Below, one piece after another: positions 42,059-50,950 of a DNA stretch of 64,000 nucleotides. The position numbers and the translations under genes are program-made. Below the pieces are notes generated by a model that was not told the origin of the DNA, did not search any database, and saw only the letters and a program-made list of their open reading frames with translations. The stretch spans positions 62,001 to 126,000 of the forward strand of contig JAICJH010000003.1 of the NCBI GenBank assembly GCA_025928545.1. The letters are read 5' to 3'. This stretch comes from Bryobacteraceae bacterium. GTDB lineage: Bacteria; Acidobacteriota; Terriglobia; Bryobacterales; Bryobacteraceae. Positions within the stretch are counted from its first letter, which is position 1; every line of letters begins with the position of its first letter.

Positions 42059-44664
42059 TCTCGCGACGACTTCGTGGAGTTTTGTGGACGGCGTCCTCGC
42101 TGATCGCACTCGTTTTAATCGCGGCTCTGGTGGCCTGGAAGATACGCCGCGATACGGAGCCCGAGGAATACAAACCAGGCGAAGCGTCGGCGGATGTCAC
42201 CACGGTCGTCAGCGACCGCGCCGCGAATCTCGCCGCCCCCACCGCCGCGCGCATTTCCGATTTATCGCGCACTGGCGATCCATTACGTAAACCCGGCCGC
42301 GAACTCCCGCCGGGCGCGCCCGAACCTCGCTTCACAGATGTCACCAAATCTGCGGGGCTTGACGGCTTTCGACAGTTCGAAGGCGCCCGCTCGTCCCAAT
42401 TGCCGGAAGACATGGGCTCCGGTGTGGCATGGGGAGATTTTAATAACGATGGCTGGGACGATCTCTTTGTTGTGAGCGGCGGGGGCGCGCTGTCTCTGCC
42501 TGCCGCACAGCGCGCCGCGTCTGTCCTTTATCGCAATCTCGGCGACGGCCGCTTCGAAAAGGCGCAGGACTTTCCCGACACCCGCATCTCCGGAACCGGT
42601 GCTGCATGGGCCGATTACAACAACGATGGCTGGCTCGATCTCGTCGTTACCGGCTATAACACGATTCTTCTGTTTCGCAACGATCACGGACACTTTGTCC
42701 GCGACAAGGCGCTGCCCGATCTCAAAGGATTCTGGGCCGGCGCGTCGTGGGGAGACTTCAATCGTGATGGCTATCAGGATCTCTACATCTGCGGCTATGT
42801 GAAATACGTGGAAGGGCAGGGAAATGCCGGTTCCAGTTCGCAGTTCGGTAAACAGGTCCCGTTCACGCTGAACCCCGCCTCCTATGAACCGGAGCGCAAT
42901 CTATTCTTCCGCAACAACGGCGACGGAACGTTTACCGAGGTCGCGAAGCCAATGGGAATTGCAAACCCGGAGGGGCGCAGCCTCGCCGCGCTGTGGCACG
43001 ATTTCGATGGCGATGGCTGGCTCGATCTCTACGTCGCGAATGACATTTCCGAGAACAAGCTTTACCTCAATAAGCAAGGTAAGTTTGTGGATTCCGGGCG
43101 CAGTGCCTGGGTCGAAGAGTACCGCGGTTCCATGGGCCTCGCCGCCGGCGATTTCGATCGCGATGGCGATGACGACCTCTTCATTTCACACTGGGTTGCT
43201 CAGCAGTATGCGCTCTATCAGAATCTTTCCGCGGAACAGAAGGGTGCTCCAGGGCCCAATGCCGGACCCCACTTTACCGATGTTGCCGAAATGCGCGGCA
43301 TCGGTCAGGCATCGCTGCAAGCGATCGGCTGGGGCGCTTCTTTCGTCGATTTCGATTCCGATGGCTGGCCCGACCTCGTGGTGGCCAATGGCAGCACCTT
43401 TGAGCAGAAGGATGGCGATTCCCGCAAGCTGACGGCCATGCCCTCGTTCCTCTTCTGGAACGCACGGGGCGATTTCTTCCACGACCTCGCTCCGTGGAAT
43501 CAATCGCTCGGCGGATCTCACGTCAGCCGCGGCCTTGCTGTCGCCGATTACAACAATGACGGAGCCATGGATATCGCCGTTGTCGACCACAGCGAAGGCG
43601 TGCGCCTGCTGCGCAACGATGTTTCTCACGGCAACTGGATTGAATTCCGTCTGCATAGCCGCCTGCCGAACCGCGCCGGCGCGCCGGGTTTCGGCGATGG
43701 CGCGTCCGTCGTCGCCTGGTCCGGTGGCGTACCCCTGCGCCGGACTGTCGCGAGTTCCTCTTATTTGTCGCAGGATTCCCGCCGTGTCCACATTGGTCTG
43801 GGCGCCTCGAAGCAGGTGGATCGTCTGGAAATTCAATGGCTCGGCGGAGCTACCGAAGTGTGGACAGCGATTGAAGCGAACCGTATTTGGGATGTTACCC
43901 AGGGTGACACCGCACTCAAACCTTTCGCCAGTTCCGGCGCGGTTCCGGCGTCCGCGCTGAGCAAGGCGGATGTGGCCGGTTTCTGGTTGAAAGAGCGAGC
44001 CGCAATGGACGCGATGAAACGTGAGCACAGCTTCATCGACGCCGCCCGCCTCTTTCGCGAGGCGCTCGCCGTGAACCCCGCACATGAAGATTCGCACTAC
44101 TACCTCGCCAACTGTCTCGCCGCGGCTGGTGACATCGCCGGAGCAATTGCCGAACTCGATGCGCTGATTCACATCAACCCGCAGAGTCATCGCGCCTTCC
44201 AGCGGAAGGGCGAACTTCTCGCCGCCGCGGCGCGAAACAAGGCTAAGTTGGAAGAAGCCCGCCAGGTTCTGAATGCCGCCCTTGCTCTCAATCCGGAAGA
44301 AACCGGAGTACTCATTCTTTTAGGGCAGGTGAATCTGGCGATGGGAGAGAACAGCCGGGCGGAAAGTCTTTTCGCCCGAGCCTGTCAGGCCAACCCGAAA
44401 GCTGCCAACGCATTCTTCTTCCGTGGCTATATTGCCGCGATGAGGCACGATTCAAAAGAGGCCGGCAACATGCTGACCGCCGCGCGCGCCGCCCGCGGTC
44501 CCGACTGGAAACCAGCGGGCTCTGTGCTTGAAGGCGATGTGAAGCGCCGGATGTACAGCGAGTCCGGTTTTCTCGGAGTTTTCGAGCAACAGTGGGACGG
44601 CGCCGCCCCGCCCGATCGCGCTTATCGCGAAATGTCGGTTTATCTCGCTTCCATCGGGAAATAG
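42049..44664 (+). CDS. CRTAC1-like FG-GAP/ASPIC protein with C-terminal TPRs
   Basis: 871 residues. An N-terminal membrane anchor ('LIALVLIAALVAWKI', about 15-30) is followed by an FG-GAP propeller with at least seven calcium-type loops: 'NNDGWDDLFVV', 'NNDGWLDLVVT', 'NRDGYQDLYIC', 'DGDGWLDLYVA', 'DRDGDDDLFIS', 'DSDGWPDLVVA' and 'NNDGAMDIAVV'. Next is an ASPIC/UnbV segment ('VHIGLGASKQVDRLEIQWLG', about 580-600), then TPR repeats to the end. It lies on the outside of the cytoplasmic membrane. Its start overlaps the multihaem cytochrome gene, which suggests a complex or shared biogenesis. The function of the family is poorly known. Confidence 0.88.
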   Translation: MPVISRRLRGVLWTASSLIALVLIAALVAWKIRRDTEPEEYKPGEASADVTTVVSDRAANLAAPTAARISDLSRTGDPLRKPGRELPPGAPEPRFTDVTKSAGLDGFRQFEGARSSQLPEDMGSGVAWGDFNNDGWDDLFVVSGGGALSLPAAQRAASVLYRNLGDGRFEKAQDFPDTRISGTGAAWADYNNDGWLDLVVTGYNTILLFRNDHGHFVRDKALPDLKGFWAGASWGDFNRDGYQDLYICGYVKYVEGQGNAGSSSQFGKQVPFTLNPASYEPERNLFFRNNGDGTFTEVAKPMGIANPEGRSLAALWHDFDGDGWLDLYVANDISENKLYLNKQGKFVDSGRSAWVEEYRGSMGLAAGDFDRDGDDDLFISHWVAQQYALYQNLSAEQKGAPGPNAGPHFTDVAEMRGIGQASLQAIGWGASFVDFDSDGWPDLVVANGSTFEQKDGDSRKLTAMPSFLFWNARGDFFHDLAPWNQSLGGSHVSRGLAVADYNNDGAMDIAVVDHSEGVRLLRNDVSHGNWIEFRLHSRLPNRAGAPGFGDGASVVAWSGGVPLRRTVASSSYLSQDSRRVHIGLGASKQVDRLEIQWLGGATEVWTAIEANRIWDVTQGDTALKPFASSGAVPASALSKADVAGFWLKERAAMDAMKREHSFIDAARLFREALAVNPAHEDSHYYLANCLAAAGDIAGAIAELDALIHINPQSHRAFQRKGELLAAAARNKAKLEEARQVLNAALALNPEETGVLILLGQVNLAMGENSRAESLFARACQANPKAANAFFFRGYIAAMRHDSKEAGNMLTAARAARGPDWKPAGSVLEGDVKRRMYSESGFLGVFEQQWDGAAPPDRAYREMSVYLASIGK

Positions 44665-44744
44665 GAGGGCACTGCGCCTTTGTCATAAAGGCTACATTTC
44701 CGTGGTGCGTGGATTGCTCTCTGCTTCTAACAGGGAGAGCTATT

Positions 44745-45134
44745 ATGCGACGATTTCTTACTTGCTCTGTAATTGTGGCGGGATTCGTATTCAATGCGAT
44801 GGGACAGGATTGGTATCAACAGCGCCAATTGAGCGAGGATCAGTGGCGGCTCCATTTGTTCTCGCAGGTGAAGCAAGATCTTGAGCACGTGTGGACTGGT
44901 GTGGCCAAGGACAAAGAACTCGAGCGCCTTGCGAAGACTGAAAACCAGTTGGCAAAAATGCAGACCGATCTCGATCAGACGCGCTGGGATAATGGCCTGG
45001 TGAACGATGTCATCGACTCCATCTCGAAGTCAGCGGACGACAAACGTCTACAGCCGCGCGATCGGGGAGTGCTGGCGGAAGACGTGCGGCGCCTGAAGCA
45101 ATTCCAGGATCTGCATAACCATCCTGCTCATTAA
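44745..45134 (+). CDS. small exported protein, unknown function
   Basis: 129 residues from ATG 44745, preceded by CAGGGAGAGC. 'MRRFLTCSVIVAGFVFNAMG' is a signal peptide. The mature part is helical and charged ('QLSEDQWRLHLFSQVKQDLE', 'LAKMQTDLDQTRWDN') with no recognised motif. The frame is open about 50 codons further up inside the CRTAC1 gene, but the signal peptide and ribosome site fix the start here. Confidence 0.7.
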   Translation: MRRFLTCSVIVAGFVFNAMGQDWYQQRQLSEDQWRLHLFSQVKQDLEHVWTGVAKDKELERLAKTENQLAKMQTDLDQTRWDNGLVNDVIDSISKSADDKRLQPRDRGVLAEDVRRLKQFQDLHNHPAH

Positions 45135-45492
45135 GACGATGGCGGCGCCGCATCACTGGAGCGGAATCCGGTACAGGTTACGATGCACTACCGACCGGAC
45201 CAGGACAAAATTTGTCGAATCGCGGGCCGTCGGCGGGCGCGGCCTGGAACATCTTGCCGGGAGGCAGCGGAACCTGGTAAACGCTTTCCGATTCCAGGAT
45301 GAAGATCGATTTTGCATCGGGCGGCCAGGAAACAAAACAACCCGCACAGAATTTCTCGATCATAAAGATCTCTTGCCGGTGCGGATCAGGAAAGCCATTG
45401 GCGATCACATTGGGGCAGTTTTGATGAACCTCTAAAACAGACGGAGCCGCAAGGCGAGCGATGATCGAAGCTTGCTCAGGTAAAGCCCGGAT
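45135..45492. other. gap with a possible gene fragment
   Basis: 357 nt without a confident gene. On the minus strand (45178-45408) a 76-codon frame reads like real protein ('IEKFCAGCFVSWPPDAKSIF', 'VYQVPLPPGKMFQAAPADG'). It lacks a signal, a ribosome site and a recognisable family, and may be the 3' remnant of a larger gene. Confidence 0.3.
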
Positions 45493-45897
45493 CTAGCTCG
45501 CGGGCTCGAATAGTTCGATCGGGTTCCCATCGGGATCTTCCAGTTGGATCTGCTTACCACCGGGTCCCGTTTCCATCTCATTGCGAAAACGCAGGCCAGC
45601 ATTTTTCAGGCTCTCTATTCTCGCGGGCAGCTCGGCTACCTGGAGAATGATACGGTTCCACCCGCCAGGCTCCTGTGTACGGCCATCCGGAAGCGGACGA
45701 GATCCGGAGGCGCCGGGACCGCTCAGGATCAGCTTCAGGTTATCGATTGATACCTGGGCGAACGCCGGTAAGTGTTGCATGTCCAGCTTAAAGCCCAGTC
45801 GTTCTGTGTAGAACGCTACGGAGCGGCTAACATCTTTCACCTGATAGCGAATGCCCCAGAGGCCGAGGATAAAGTGCTCGGTTAGGTTTTTATTCAT
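45493..45897 (-). CDS. VOC-family (glyoxalase/bleomycin-resistance fold) protein
   Basis: 134 residues from the ATG at 45897; another in-frame ATG at 45939 gives 14 extra residues. The single-domain vicinal oxygen chelate fold is visible: 'GIRYQVKDVSRSVAFYTERL', 'NRIILQVAELPARIESLKNA', 'GKQIQLEDPDGNPIELFEP'. The Glu near the C-terminus is a typical metal ligand. The activity is unknown; such proteins can be dioxygenases, isomerases or resistance proteins. It is divergent from the hemerythrin gene, the two starts being 93 nt apart. Confidence 0.82.
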   Translation of the reverse strand: MNKNLTEHFILGLWGIRYQVKDVSRSVAFYTERLGFKLDMQHLPAFAQVSIDNLKLILSGPGASGSRPLPDGRTQEPGGWNRIILQVAELPARIESLKNAGLRFRNEMETGPGGKQIQLEDPDGNPIELFEPAS

Positions 45898-45990
45898 ATT
45901 GATGACGCCTTCCGTGGTTCTGTGCACGAAGTGGGCCACGCTGTCGATGGCACGCGAAATGCAGCCTGAGACAAGACGGAAGGACTCTTT

Positions 45991-46563
45991 ATGAATAAGA
46001 ACGCATCAGGGGGCCGCCGCATGTTCATCAGTTCTTTGGGTAGATTAGGCACAAGTGCAATCGCCGCCGGCAGCATTCTGCCTGCGCAGGAGAAGAGTGC
46101 CGCGCGCGGGAAAAAGGCGGACGAGAAGCCGGAGGATGTGGGTCCGACGGAAGATCTCATGCGCGAACACGGCGTACTGAATCGTGTCCTGCTTGGATAT
46201 GAAGCCTGCATCGATCGAATCGAACAGAAAAGGGATTTCAAGCCCGAGGTGGTTGCGGATGCGGCAACCGTGATCCGCAAGTTCGTGGAAGATTACCACG
46301 AACGGCAGGAAGAGCAATTCCTGTTTCCGCGATTTGAGAAAGCCGGCGTTCTCACGGATCTTGTGCGTGTGCTGAAGAGCCAACACGAGGCGGGCCGCGG
46401 CCTTACGGATCGCGTCATGAGCCTGGCAAAGAGCCGTGGCGCCGATGATCGCCCGAAACTGGCGGAAGCGCTTCGGCAATTTGTACGCGTGTATCGGCCA
46501 CACGAAGCACGGGAGGATACGGTGCTTTTTCCTGAGCTGCGAAAGATCGTCTCGGCGCACTAA
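45991..46563 (+). CDS. hemerythrin-domain protein truncated by an in-frame TAA
   Basis: 190 residues before the TAA at 46561-46563. A leader-like N-terminus ('GGRRMFISSLGRLGTSAIAA') suggests export. The four-helix hemerythrin domain carries the di-iron ligands: His in 'LMREHGVLNRVLLG', 'YHERQEEQFLFPRF', His in 'LKSQHEAGRGLTD' and 'YRPHEAREDTVLFPELRK'. It would bind O2, NO or iron. The reading frame continues sensibly after the stop (next entry), so this CDS is shorter than its family. A GGAAGGA site precedes the start. Confidence 0.82.
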   Translation: MNKNASGGRRMFISSLGRLGTSAIAAGSILPAQEKSAARGKKADEKPEDVGPTEDLMREHGVLNRVLLGYEACIDRIEQKRDFKPEVVADAATVIRKFVEDYHERQEEQFLFPRFEKAGVLTDLVRVLKSQHEAGRGLTDRVMSLAKSRGADDRPKLAEALRQFVRVYRPHEAREDTVLFPELRKIVSAH

Positions 46564-46707
46564 TTCGACGCGCCTGGTGAGCAGTTCGAAACGAACGAGC
46601 ATAAACAGTTTGGAGCCGATGGTTTCGAACTGTACCGGGACAAGGTCGCTGCGCTGGAGAAGGACCTTGGCATATACGATTTGGCGCAGTTCACTCCGCG
46701 TGGCTGA
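46564..46707 (+). pseudogene. in-frame remnant of the hemerythrin C-terminus
   Basis: Directly after the TAA, in the same frame, 47 codons read 'FDAPGEQFETNEHKQFGADG' and then 'KVAALEKDLGIYDLAQFTP' before a TGA at 46705. This matches the C-terminal helix and 'IYDLAQFTP' ending I know from longer members of this hemerythrin family. A GAA to TAA change would explain the stop. The rest of the gap to 46936 shows only the promoter region of the next gene. Confidence 0.7.
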
Positions 46708-46936
46708 GTCATTGCATTAGTCGGCGAGGACGGATGGCGAATCAATACCCTGTCAGCATGTTCTGGATTGCGTCAATCCTGGGACTAACCAACCGGCAGA
46801 GAATCTGGTGCGGGAGAACCCAATCTGTGTTTTTGCAGCCAGAATTGACGTGAACACCGCAATCCGGCTGGTGCTACTTGTGATAGATTCGGGGTAATTT
46901 CCGGCAGAGGGCCGGCCAAAGCAGAAGGAGCGAACC

Positions 46937-48241
46937 ATGCACCGACTCCAGGGTTTGTCGTTGACGATGTTCCTGTTGCTACTCCCTTCTCGCCTTCCGG
47001 CACAAAACATGGATCATGAGTGGGACGCTCAGATTGTGGTGTGCAACGACGGCGCGATCGGAGTCGACGTGGTCCGAGCCTACAGGCATCCGGATTATTT
47101 CAGTGGTGACCAGTGGCAGGTTACGGGGTGGTACAACGTGGACCCTGGGAAATGCGAGGCCATCGGCAGATCGGAGAGCTACGCAACCGGAGGCATATTT
47201 CTGAAGGATCCCATCACTCTTCTCGCTTTTGGATTCCGCGACTCCACAGGCGCGTTGGGATCGATCAGGCTTTCGCCCGGTACGAAGAATTATTATCCTA
47301 CCGATCAGCAGTTTTGTGTTGAATTGGAGGGGTTTTCGTATCAGGCAGCGGGGAGCGATCCCCCGCGAGCCTGCCACGGGACGCAAGTCCTGATCCCGGC
47401 CTCGTATGTATTCACTGGCCCTTTGGTTTCAAACCGCGTCGGTGTGGCGAATAACGAGCTTCATGTCAGCATTAGTCCAAATGATCGGGCGATTCCGCTG
47501 GGGCAGCAAGCTTCGCGCAGCGGAACTTCCCAGAGCGCGGGGGGCGGCGGTCAGAGTAAGGGCGATTCGAATGCCGGCGCATGCGGAAAGGTTTCCTGCT
47601 GGGACCTCTTTGTTCAGGGCCTGAATCAAGCTGCCAAAGATGAAGCTCAACGGGCCGCCAGCACAAATGGTCCGCGTCCGTCCCGGCCCTCAATCAGCCC
47701 GCCACCTCCTCCTTCGCCTGCCGCGCCGCCCACGTCGACGGTGGACGATGACGACCCCATCGGGCAAGCGGGCTTCGTCACGCCTCCGGGCAATCCCGGG
47801 CCTGCGCCGGCGCCCGCGTATTCGCTGCAATGGGTGCGGGCCGACGTGCCTGCCTATATCGAGGCGTCGAAAACTGGCTTTGCAGCTTACAAAAAGGGCG
47901 ACGTACAAGTTTCCCAGGAGTATCGAATGTGGGATTCCGGCGTCAAGCCGTCCGCGGCAAGAGGCTGTTGGGTCGTCCAGGGAACTACGGCCACCACGCT
48001 TTCGTGCGCTCTATCGCAGCGAGGGGATCTGAACCACCTCCGCCCTTACTACGCTGACTTGAATAAGGAGATCGCCGCAACGCTCCCCGGGGACTGGACT
48101 CGGGTCGAGCGCCCGTTTGGCGGCGAATTGCCGAACGAGGGTTATCGATCGTCCAGCGGCGCGCACCTCGAAGTCTGGATTGCCCCGACGGACTCGGCAC
48201 CCCTGGATGAAATTCATTTTCAGTTAGTGTCTGCCCATTAG
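46937..48241 (+). CDS. exported DUF1036-like protein with Pro-rich linker
   Basis: 434 residues; AAGGAG lies 8 nt before the ATG. A signal peptide ('LSLTMFLLLLPSRLPAQ') is followed by a DUF1036-like domain (about 28-140) with the 'VCNDGAIGVDVVRAY', 'WQVTGWYNVDPGKCEAIG' pattern. A Gly/Ser-rich and then Pro-rich spacer ('RPSISPPPPPSPAAPPTS', about 245-270) leads to a C-terminal domain of unknown fold ('YRMWDSGVKPSAARGCWVVQ'). It is probably a periplasmic or surface protein. The function of DUF1036 is not established. Confidence 0.65.
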   Translation: MHRLQGLSLTMFLLLLPSRLPAQNMDHEWDAQIVVCNDGAIGVDVVRAYRHPDYFSGDQWQVTGWYNVDPGKCEAIGRSESYATGGIFLKDPITLLAFGFRDSTGALGSIRLSPGTKNYYPTDQQFCVELEGFSYQAAGSDPPRACHGTQVLIPASYVFTGPLVSNRVGVANNELHVSISPNDRAIPLGQQASRSGTSQSAGGGGQSKGDSNAGACGKVSCWDLFVQGLNQAAKDEAQRAASTNGPRPSRPSISPPPPPSPAAPPTSTVDDDDPIGQAGFVTPPGNPGPAPAPAYSLQWVRADVPAYIEASKTGFAAYKKGDVQVSQEYRMWDSGVKPSAARGCWVVQGTTATTLSCALSQRGDLNHLRPYYADLNKEIAATLPGDWTRVERPFGGELPNEGYRSSSGAHLEVWIAPTDSAPLDEIHFQLVSAH

Positions 48242-48387
48242 CTCACGTTTCGTACAGCACCGGCACGCTGGCGAATCATTCGACTGGCGGCAAGCTGGTA
48301 CAAGGCAAGTTCTACGAGCGTTCGGGTATTTGGATCGTCGGCAGATCGGACGATTGCACAGCCGGTCCACTCCACGCTGCAATGCGA

Positions 48388-50517
48388 TCAGCGTCCCGGC
48401 GGCGCCAGATTCTTCCCTAAATAATCCACCACCGTCCGTATCTCGGCGTCCGATCCCCGCGCCCCCCGCGCGACCATATCGGCCACCACCTTGCCCCACT
48501 CTTCGCTGTTCATCCGGCTATTGAGAAATGTCTCAGCGCCATGGCAGACGGTACACACCCGCGCCACAACATCTTTCCCCGCGGCCTCCGGCAATTCCGT
48601 CAGCGCCGCCGTTGGCCCCTTTGCCGGAGCCGCTTTTGAAACAGTCTCTACCCTCGGCTCCGCAATCACCGCGCGATCGGACAGTGCAAACGCAATCAGG
48701 CTGTCGCCCTTATCCGCCGACATGTCCCCCACATTGCGCAGATGGGCCGGCCCGCCCGCCACAATCGCCACGTATTGCTTTCCGCTGCGCCCCTGATAAG
48801 TCACCGGCGTCGAGTTGCCCGTCGCATCCAGTTTTGCCGACCATAGCATTTTCCCCGTCTTCGAATCGAACGCGCGAAACATCGCATCGTTCGTCGCCGC
48901 CACAAACACCAGCCCGCCGCCGGTCGCAATCGTGCCGCCCACATTCGGCGTCCCGGCATCCTTCAGCCCCTGCGCCTCAATCTCCGGAAACGAACCCAGC
49001 GGCACCTTCCACGCAACCTCGCCCGTATTCGCATTCACTGCGGTCAGCTCGCCCCACGGCGGCTGCTGGCACGGATAGTGTTCAGCATCCAGGAAGCGCG
49101 CATACCCGCTTTCATTCCGGTATGCGACCGCCGCCCCAGGCGCTGCCGGCACCAGATGGCCGATGGCCCCCATATTACTCGTATTCACGAAAACGTACCC
49201 GGCCTTCGGATCGAACGACACGCCGCCCCAGTTCCCGCCGCCCATCGCCCCCGGAAACACCAACGTCTTTTTCGTCCCGTAAGGCGTATACAATTTCGCG
49301 CCCGTGAGTTCATCGAACTGCGCCGTGCAATACTTCTCCACCTCCGGTGTGCGCTTGCTGACCTCATCGCGCGTCATGGCAATCCGGGCCAGCGGCGGAG
49401 GTTTCAGCGGAAACGGTTGCGTCGGCCAGGCTTCTTCGCCCGGCACATCGCTCGCCGGCACAGCCCGCTCCTCCACTCCGAAAATCGGTTTGCCCGTCAG
49501 CCGGTCCAGAATAAACAGCAGGCCCATCTTCGTAATCTGCGCCACCGCGGGAATTTTTTTCCCGTTGCGCGTGACGTCAATCAGCGCGGGGGGCGCAGGA
49601 ACATCGTAATCGAAGATATCGTGATGCGTTGTCTGGAAATACCAGCGCAGTTTCCCGGTAGCCGCATCCAGCGCCACCACGCAGTTCGCGTAGAGATTAG
49701 TGCCCTTGCGGTCTGCGCCATAAAAACTGTCCGCCGCATTTCCCACCGGAAAAAACACCATCCCGCGCTCGCTGTCCACTGTGATACCGCTCCAGAGACT
49801 TGGCCCCGAACGGTCCTTCCAGCCCTCCGGCCCCCACGTCTCATTGCCTGGCTCGCCAGGGTGCGGCACCAGATGGAATCGCCACACGAGCTTGCCGGTG
49901 CGCACATCATAGGCCCGGGGATCGCCGCTCGGCCCTTTGCCCGGCCCCTCCGGCGTTGACGCTCCCACAATCGCCAGGTTCCTGTAAATCGAAGGCGGCG
50001 ACGTCACAGCCAGCCCCGCGCGCGGATAATCGTCGGCCAACCCTGCGCGCAAATCCACCACGCCGTTATCACCAAAGCCCGCCGCGGGCCGCCCCGTTTT
50101 CGCATCGAGCGCCATCAGCCGCCCATCCGCCGTGCCAAACACGATGCGCGGCGCAAACCCCGTATCGCCGCCCCAATACGCCACGCCGCGATGCTCCCGC
50201 GAGCCCTTCACCTTCGGATCGAATTTCCAGATTTCGGCGCCAGTCTCCGCATCCAGCGCCACAATTTTCTGCTGTTGCGTCGAGACATACAGGACGCCGC
50301 CAATCACGACCGGAGTCGCTTCAAACGTGCTCCCCTGTTCACCCGTGTGATAAGTCCACGCGCGCGCCAGGCGCTGCACATTGCCGGGCTGAATCTGCGC
50401 CAGCGGAGAGTATTTCGTGCCGCCGGCATCGTGGCCATACACCGGCCAATCGGTCTGCGCGAAGGCTGACGCCGCGCAACACAAAATAATCCCGGCCAGG
50501 CGACTATGCTTTGTCAT
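48388..50517 (-). CDS. PQQ-dependent dehydrogenase fused to C-terminal cytochrome c
   Basis: 709 residues, signal peptide 'LAGIILCCAASAFAQ'. The quinoprotein propeller shows 'DWPVYGHDAGGTKYSPLAQI', 'VQRLARAWTYHTGEQG', 'KIVALDAETGAEIWKFDPKV', 'RAYDVRTGKLVWRFHLVPHP', 'VVALDAATGKLRWYFQTTHH', 'LTAVNANTGEVAWKVPLG' and 'MFRAFDSKTGKMLWSAKLD'. The last 80 residues carry one haem c site, 'VARVCTVCHGAETFLNS', which gives an internal electron acceptor. It is close in sequence to the 35315 enzyme, which lacks the haem domain. Its start overlaps the upstream cupin gene by 14 nt. Confidence 0.92.
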   Translation of the reverse strand: MTKHSRLAGIILCCAASAFAQTDWPVYGHDAGGTKYSPLAQIQPGNVQRLARAWTYHTGEQGSTFEATPVVIGGVLYVSTQQQKIVALDAETGAEIWKFDPKVKGSREHRGVAYWGGDTGFAPRIVFGTADGRLMALDAKTGRPAAGFGDNGVVDLRAGLADDYPRAGLAVTSPPSIYRNLAIVGASTPEGPGKGPSGDPRAYDVRTGKLVWRFHLVPHPGEPGNETWGPEGWKDRSGPSLWSGITVDSERGMVFFPVGNAADSFYGADRKGTNLYANCVVALDAATGKLRWYFQTTHHDIFDYDVPAPPALIDVTRNGKKIPAVAQITKMGLLFILDRLTGKPIFGVEERAVPASDVPGEEAWPTQPFPLKPPPLARIAMTRDEVSKRTPEVEKYCTAQFDELTGAKLYTPYGTKKTLVFPGAMGGGNWGGVSFDPKAGYVFVNTSNMGAIGHLVPAAPGAAVAYRNESGYARFLDAEHYPCQQPPWGELTAVNANTGEVAWKVPLGSFPEIEAQGLKDAGTPNVGGTIATGGGLVFVAATNDAMFRAFDSKTGKMLWSAKLDATGNSTPVTYQGRSGKQYVAIVAGGPAHLRNVGDMSADKGDSLIAFALSDRAVIAEPRVETVSKAAPAKGPTAALTELPEAAGKDVVARVCTVCHGAETFLNSRMNSEEWGKVVADMVARGARGSDAEIRTVVDYLGKNLAPPGR

Positions 50518-50929
50518 CGCCCAGCGCCAGCACGAAATATCGCGCCGTTCCGCTACCCACGTTCTTCCACCCGTGCTCTTCGTTGGACGCCAGATATGCC
50601 GCCGACCCCGGACCCAGCCGCGTCACTTTCCCGCTGATCGTGATTTCCAGCAGGCCTTCGCGAATCATTAGCATCTCCTCATGCACATGGCGATGAGGCG
50701 CATGCGGCGCTTCTCCGGCGGGCAATTCCGATTCATGCAGGTCCAGCAGAAACCCTGTGTGCGTTGCGCCCTTCAGCATTTGCCGGGACGTAAGCGGGCC
50801 ATTGTGTGCCGCCGTCAGATCCTCCTGCCGAAAGGTCTTCGATCCTCCCGTCGCACTCTGCGCCCGGCCAACTCCCGGCATCGCCAGCGCGGGCAGCAGC
50901 GCGGCGAGATTCCGTCTGGAAAGCTTCAT
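50504..50929 (-). CDS. exported cupin-domain protein
   Basis: 141 residues with a twin-arginine-like N-terminus ('MKLSRRNLAALLPALAMPG'). Single cupin barrel: 'PHAPHRHVHEEMLMIREGLL' contains the His/His/Glu metal ligands, and 'GSAAYLASNEEHGWKNVGSG' supplies the second cupin motif. It is likely a metal-binding enzyme or sensor outside the cytoplasm. It is co-transcribed with, and overlaps, the quinoprotein gene downstream. Confidence 0.85.
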   Translation of the reverse strand: MKLSRRNLAALLPALAMPGVGRAQSATGGSKTFRQEDLTAAHNGPLTSRQMLKGATHTGFLLDLHESELPAGEAPHAPHRHVHEEMLMIREGLLEITISGKVTRLGPGSAAYLASNEEHGWKNVGSGTARYFVLALGDDKA

Positions 50930-50937
50930 AGGGGACC

Positions 50938-50943
50938 AGTATA
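50938..50943 (-). promoter_or_regulatory. candidate -10 box (TATACT)
   Basis: Minus-strand TATACT ends 8 nt before the ATG at 50929 and is the candidate promoter of the cupin/quinoprotein operon. It falls in the 21-nt gap after the hydrolase gene. Confidence 0.4.
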
Positions 50944-50950
50944 TGACCTT

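Noticed and set aside
48224-48499. 91-codon minus-strand frame between the DUF1036-like gene and the quinoprotein
   Set aside because: Gly/Arg-rich shadow of the two flanking genes with no ribosome site or recognisable motif.
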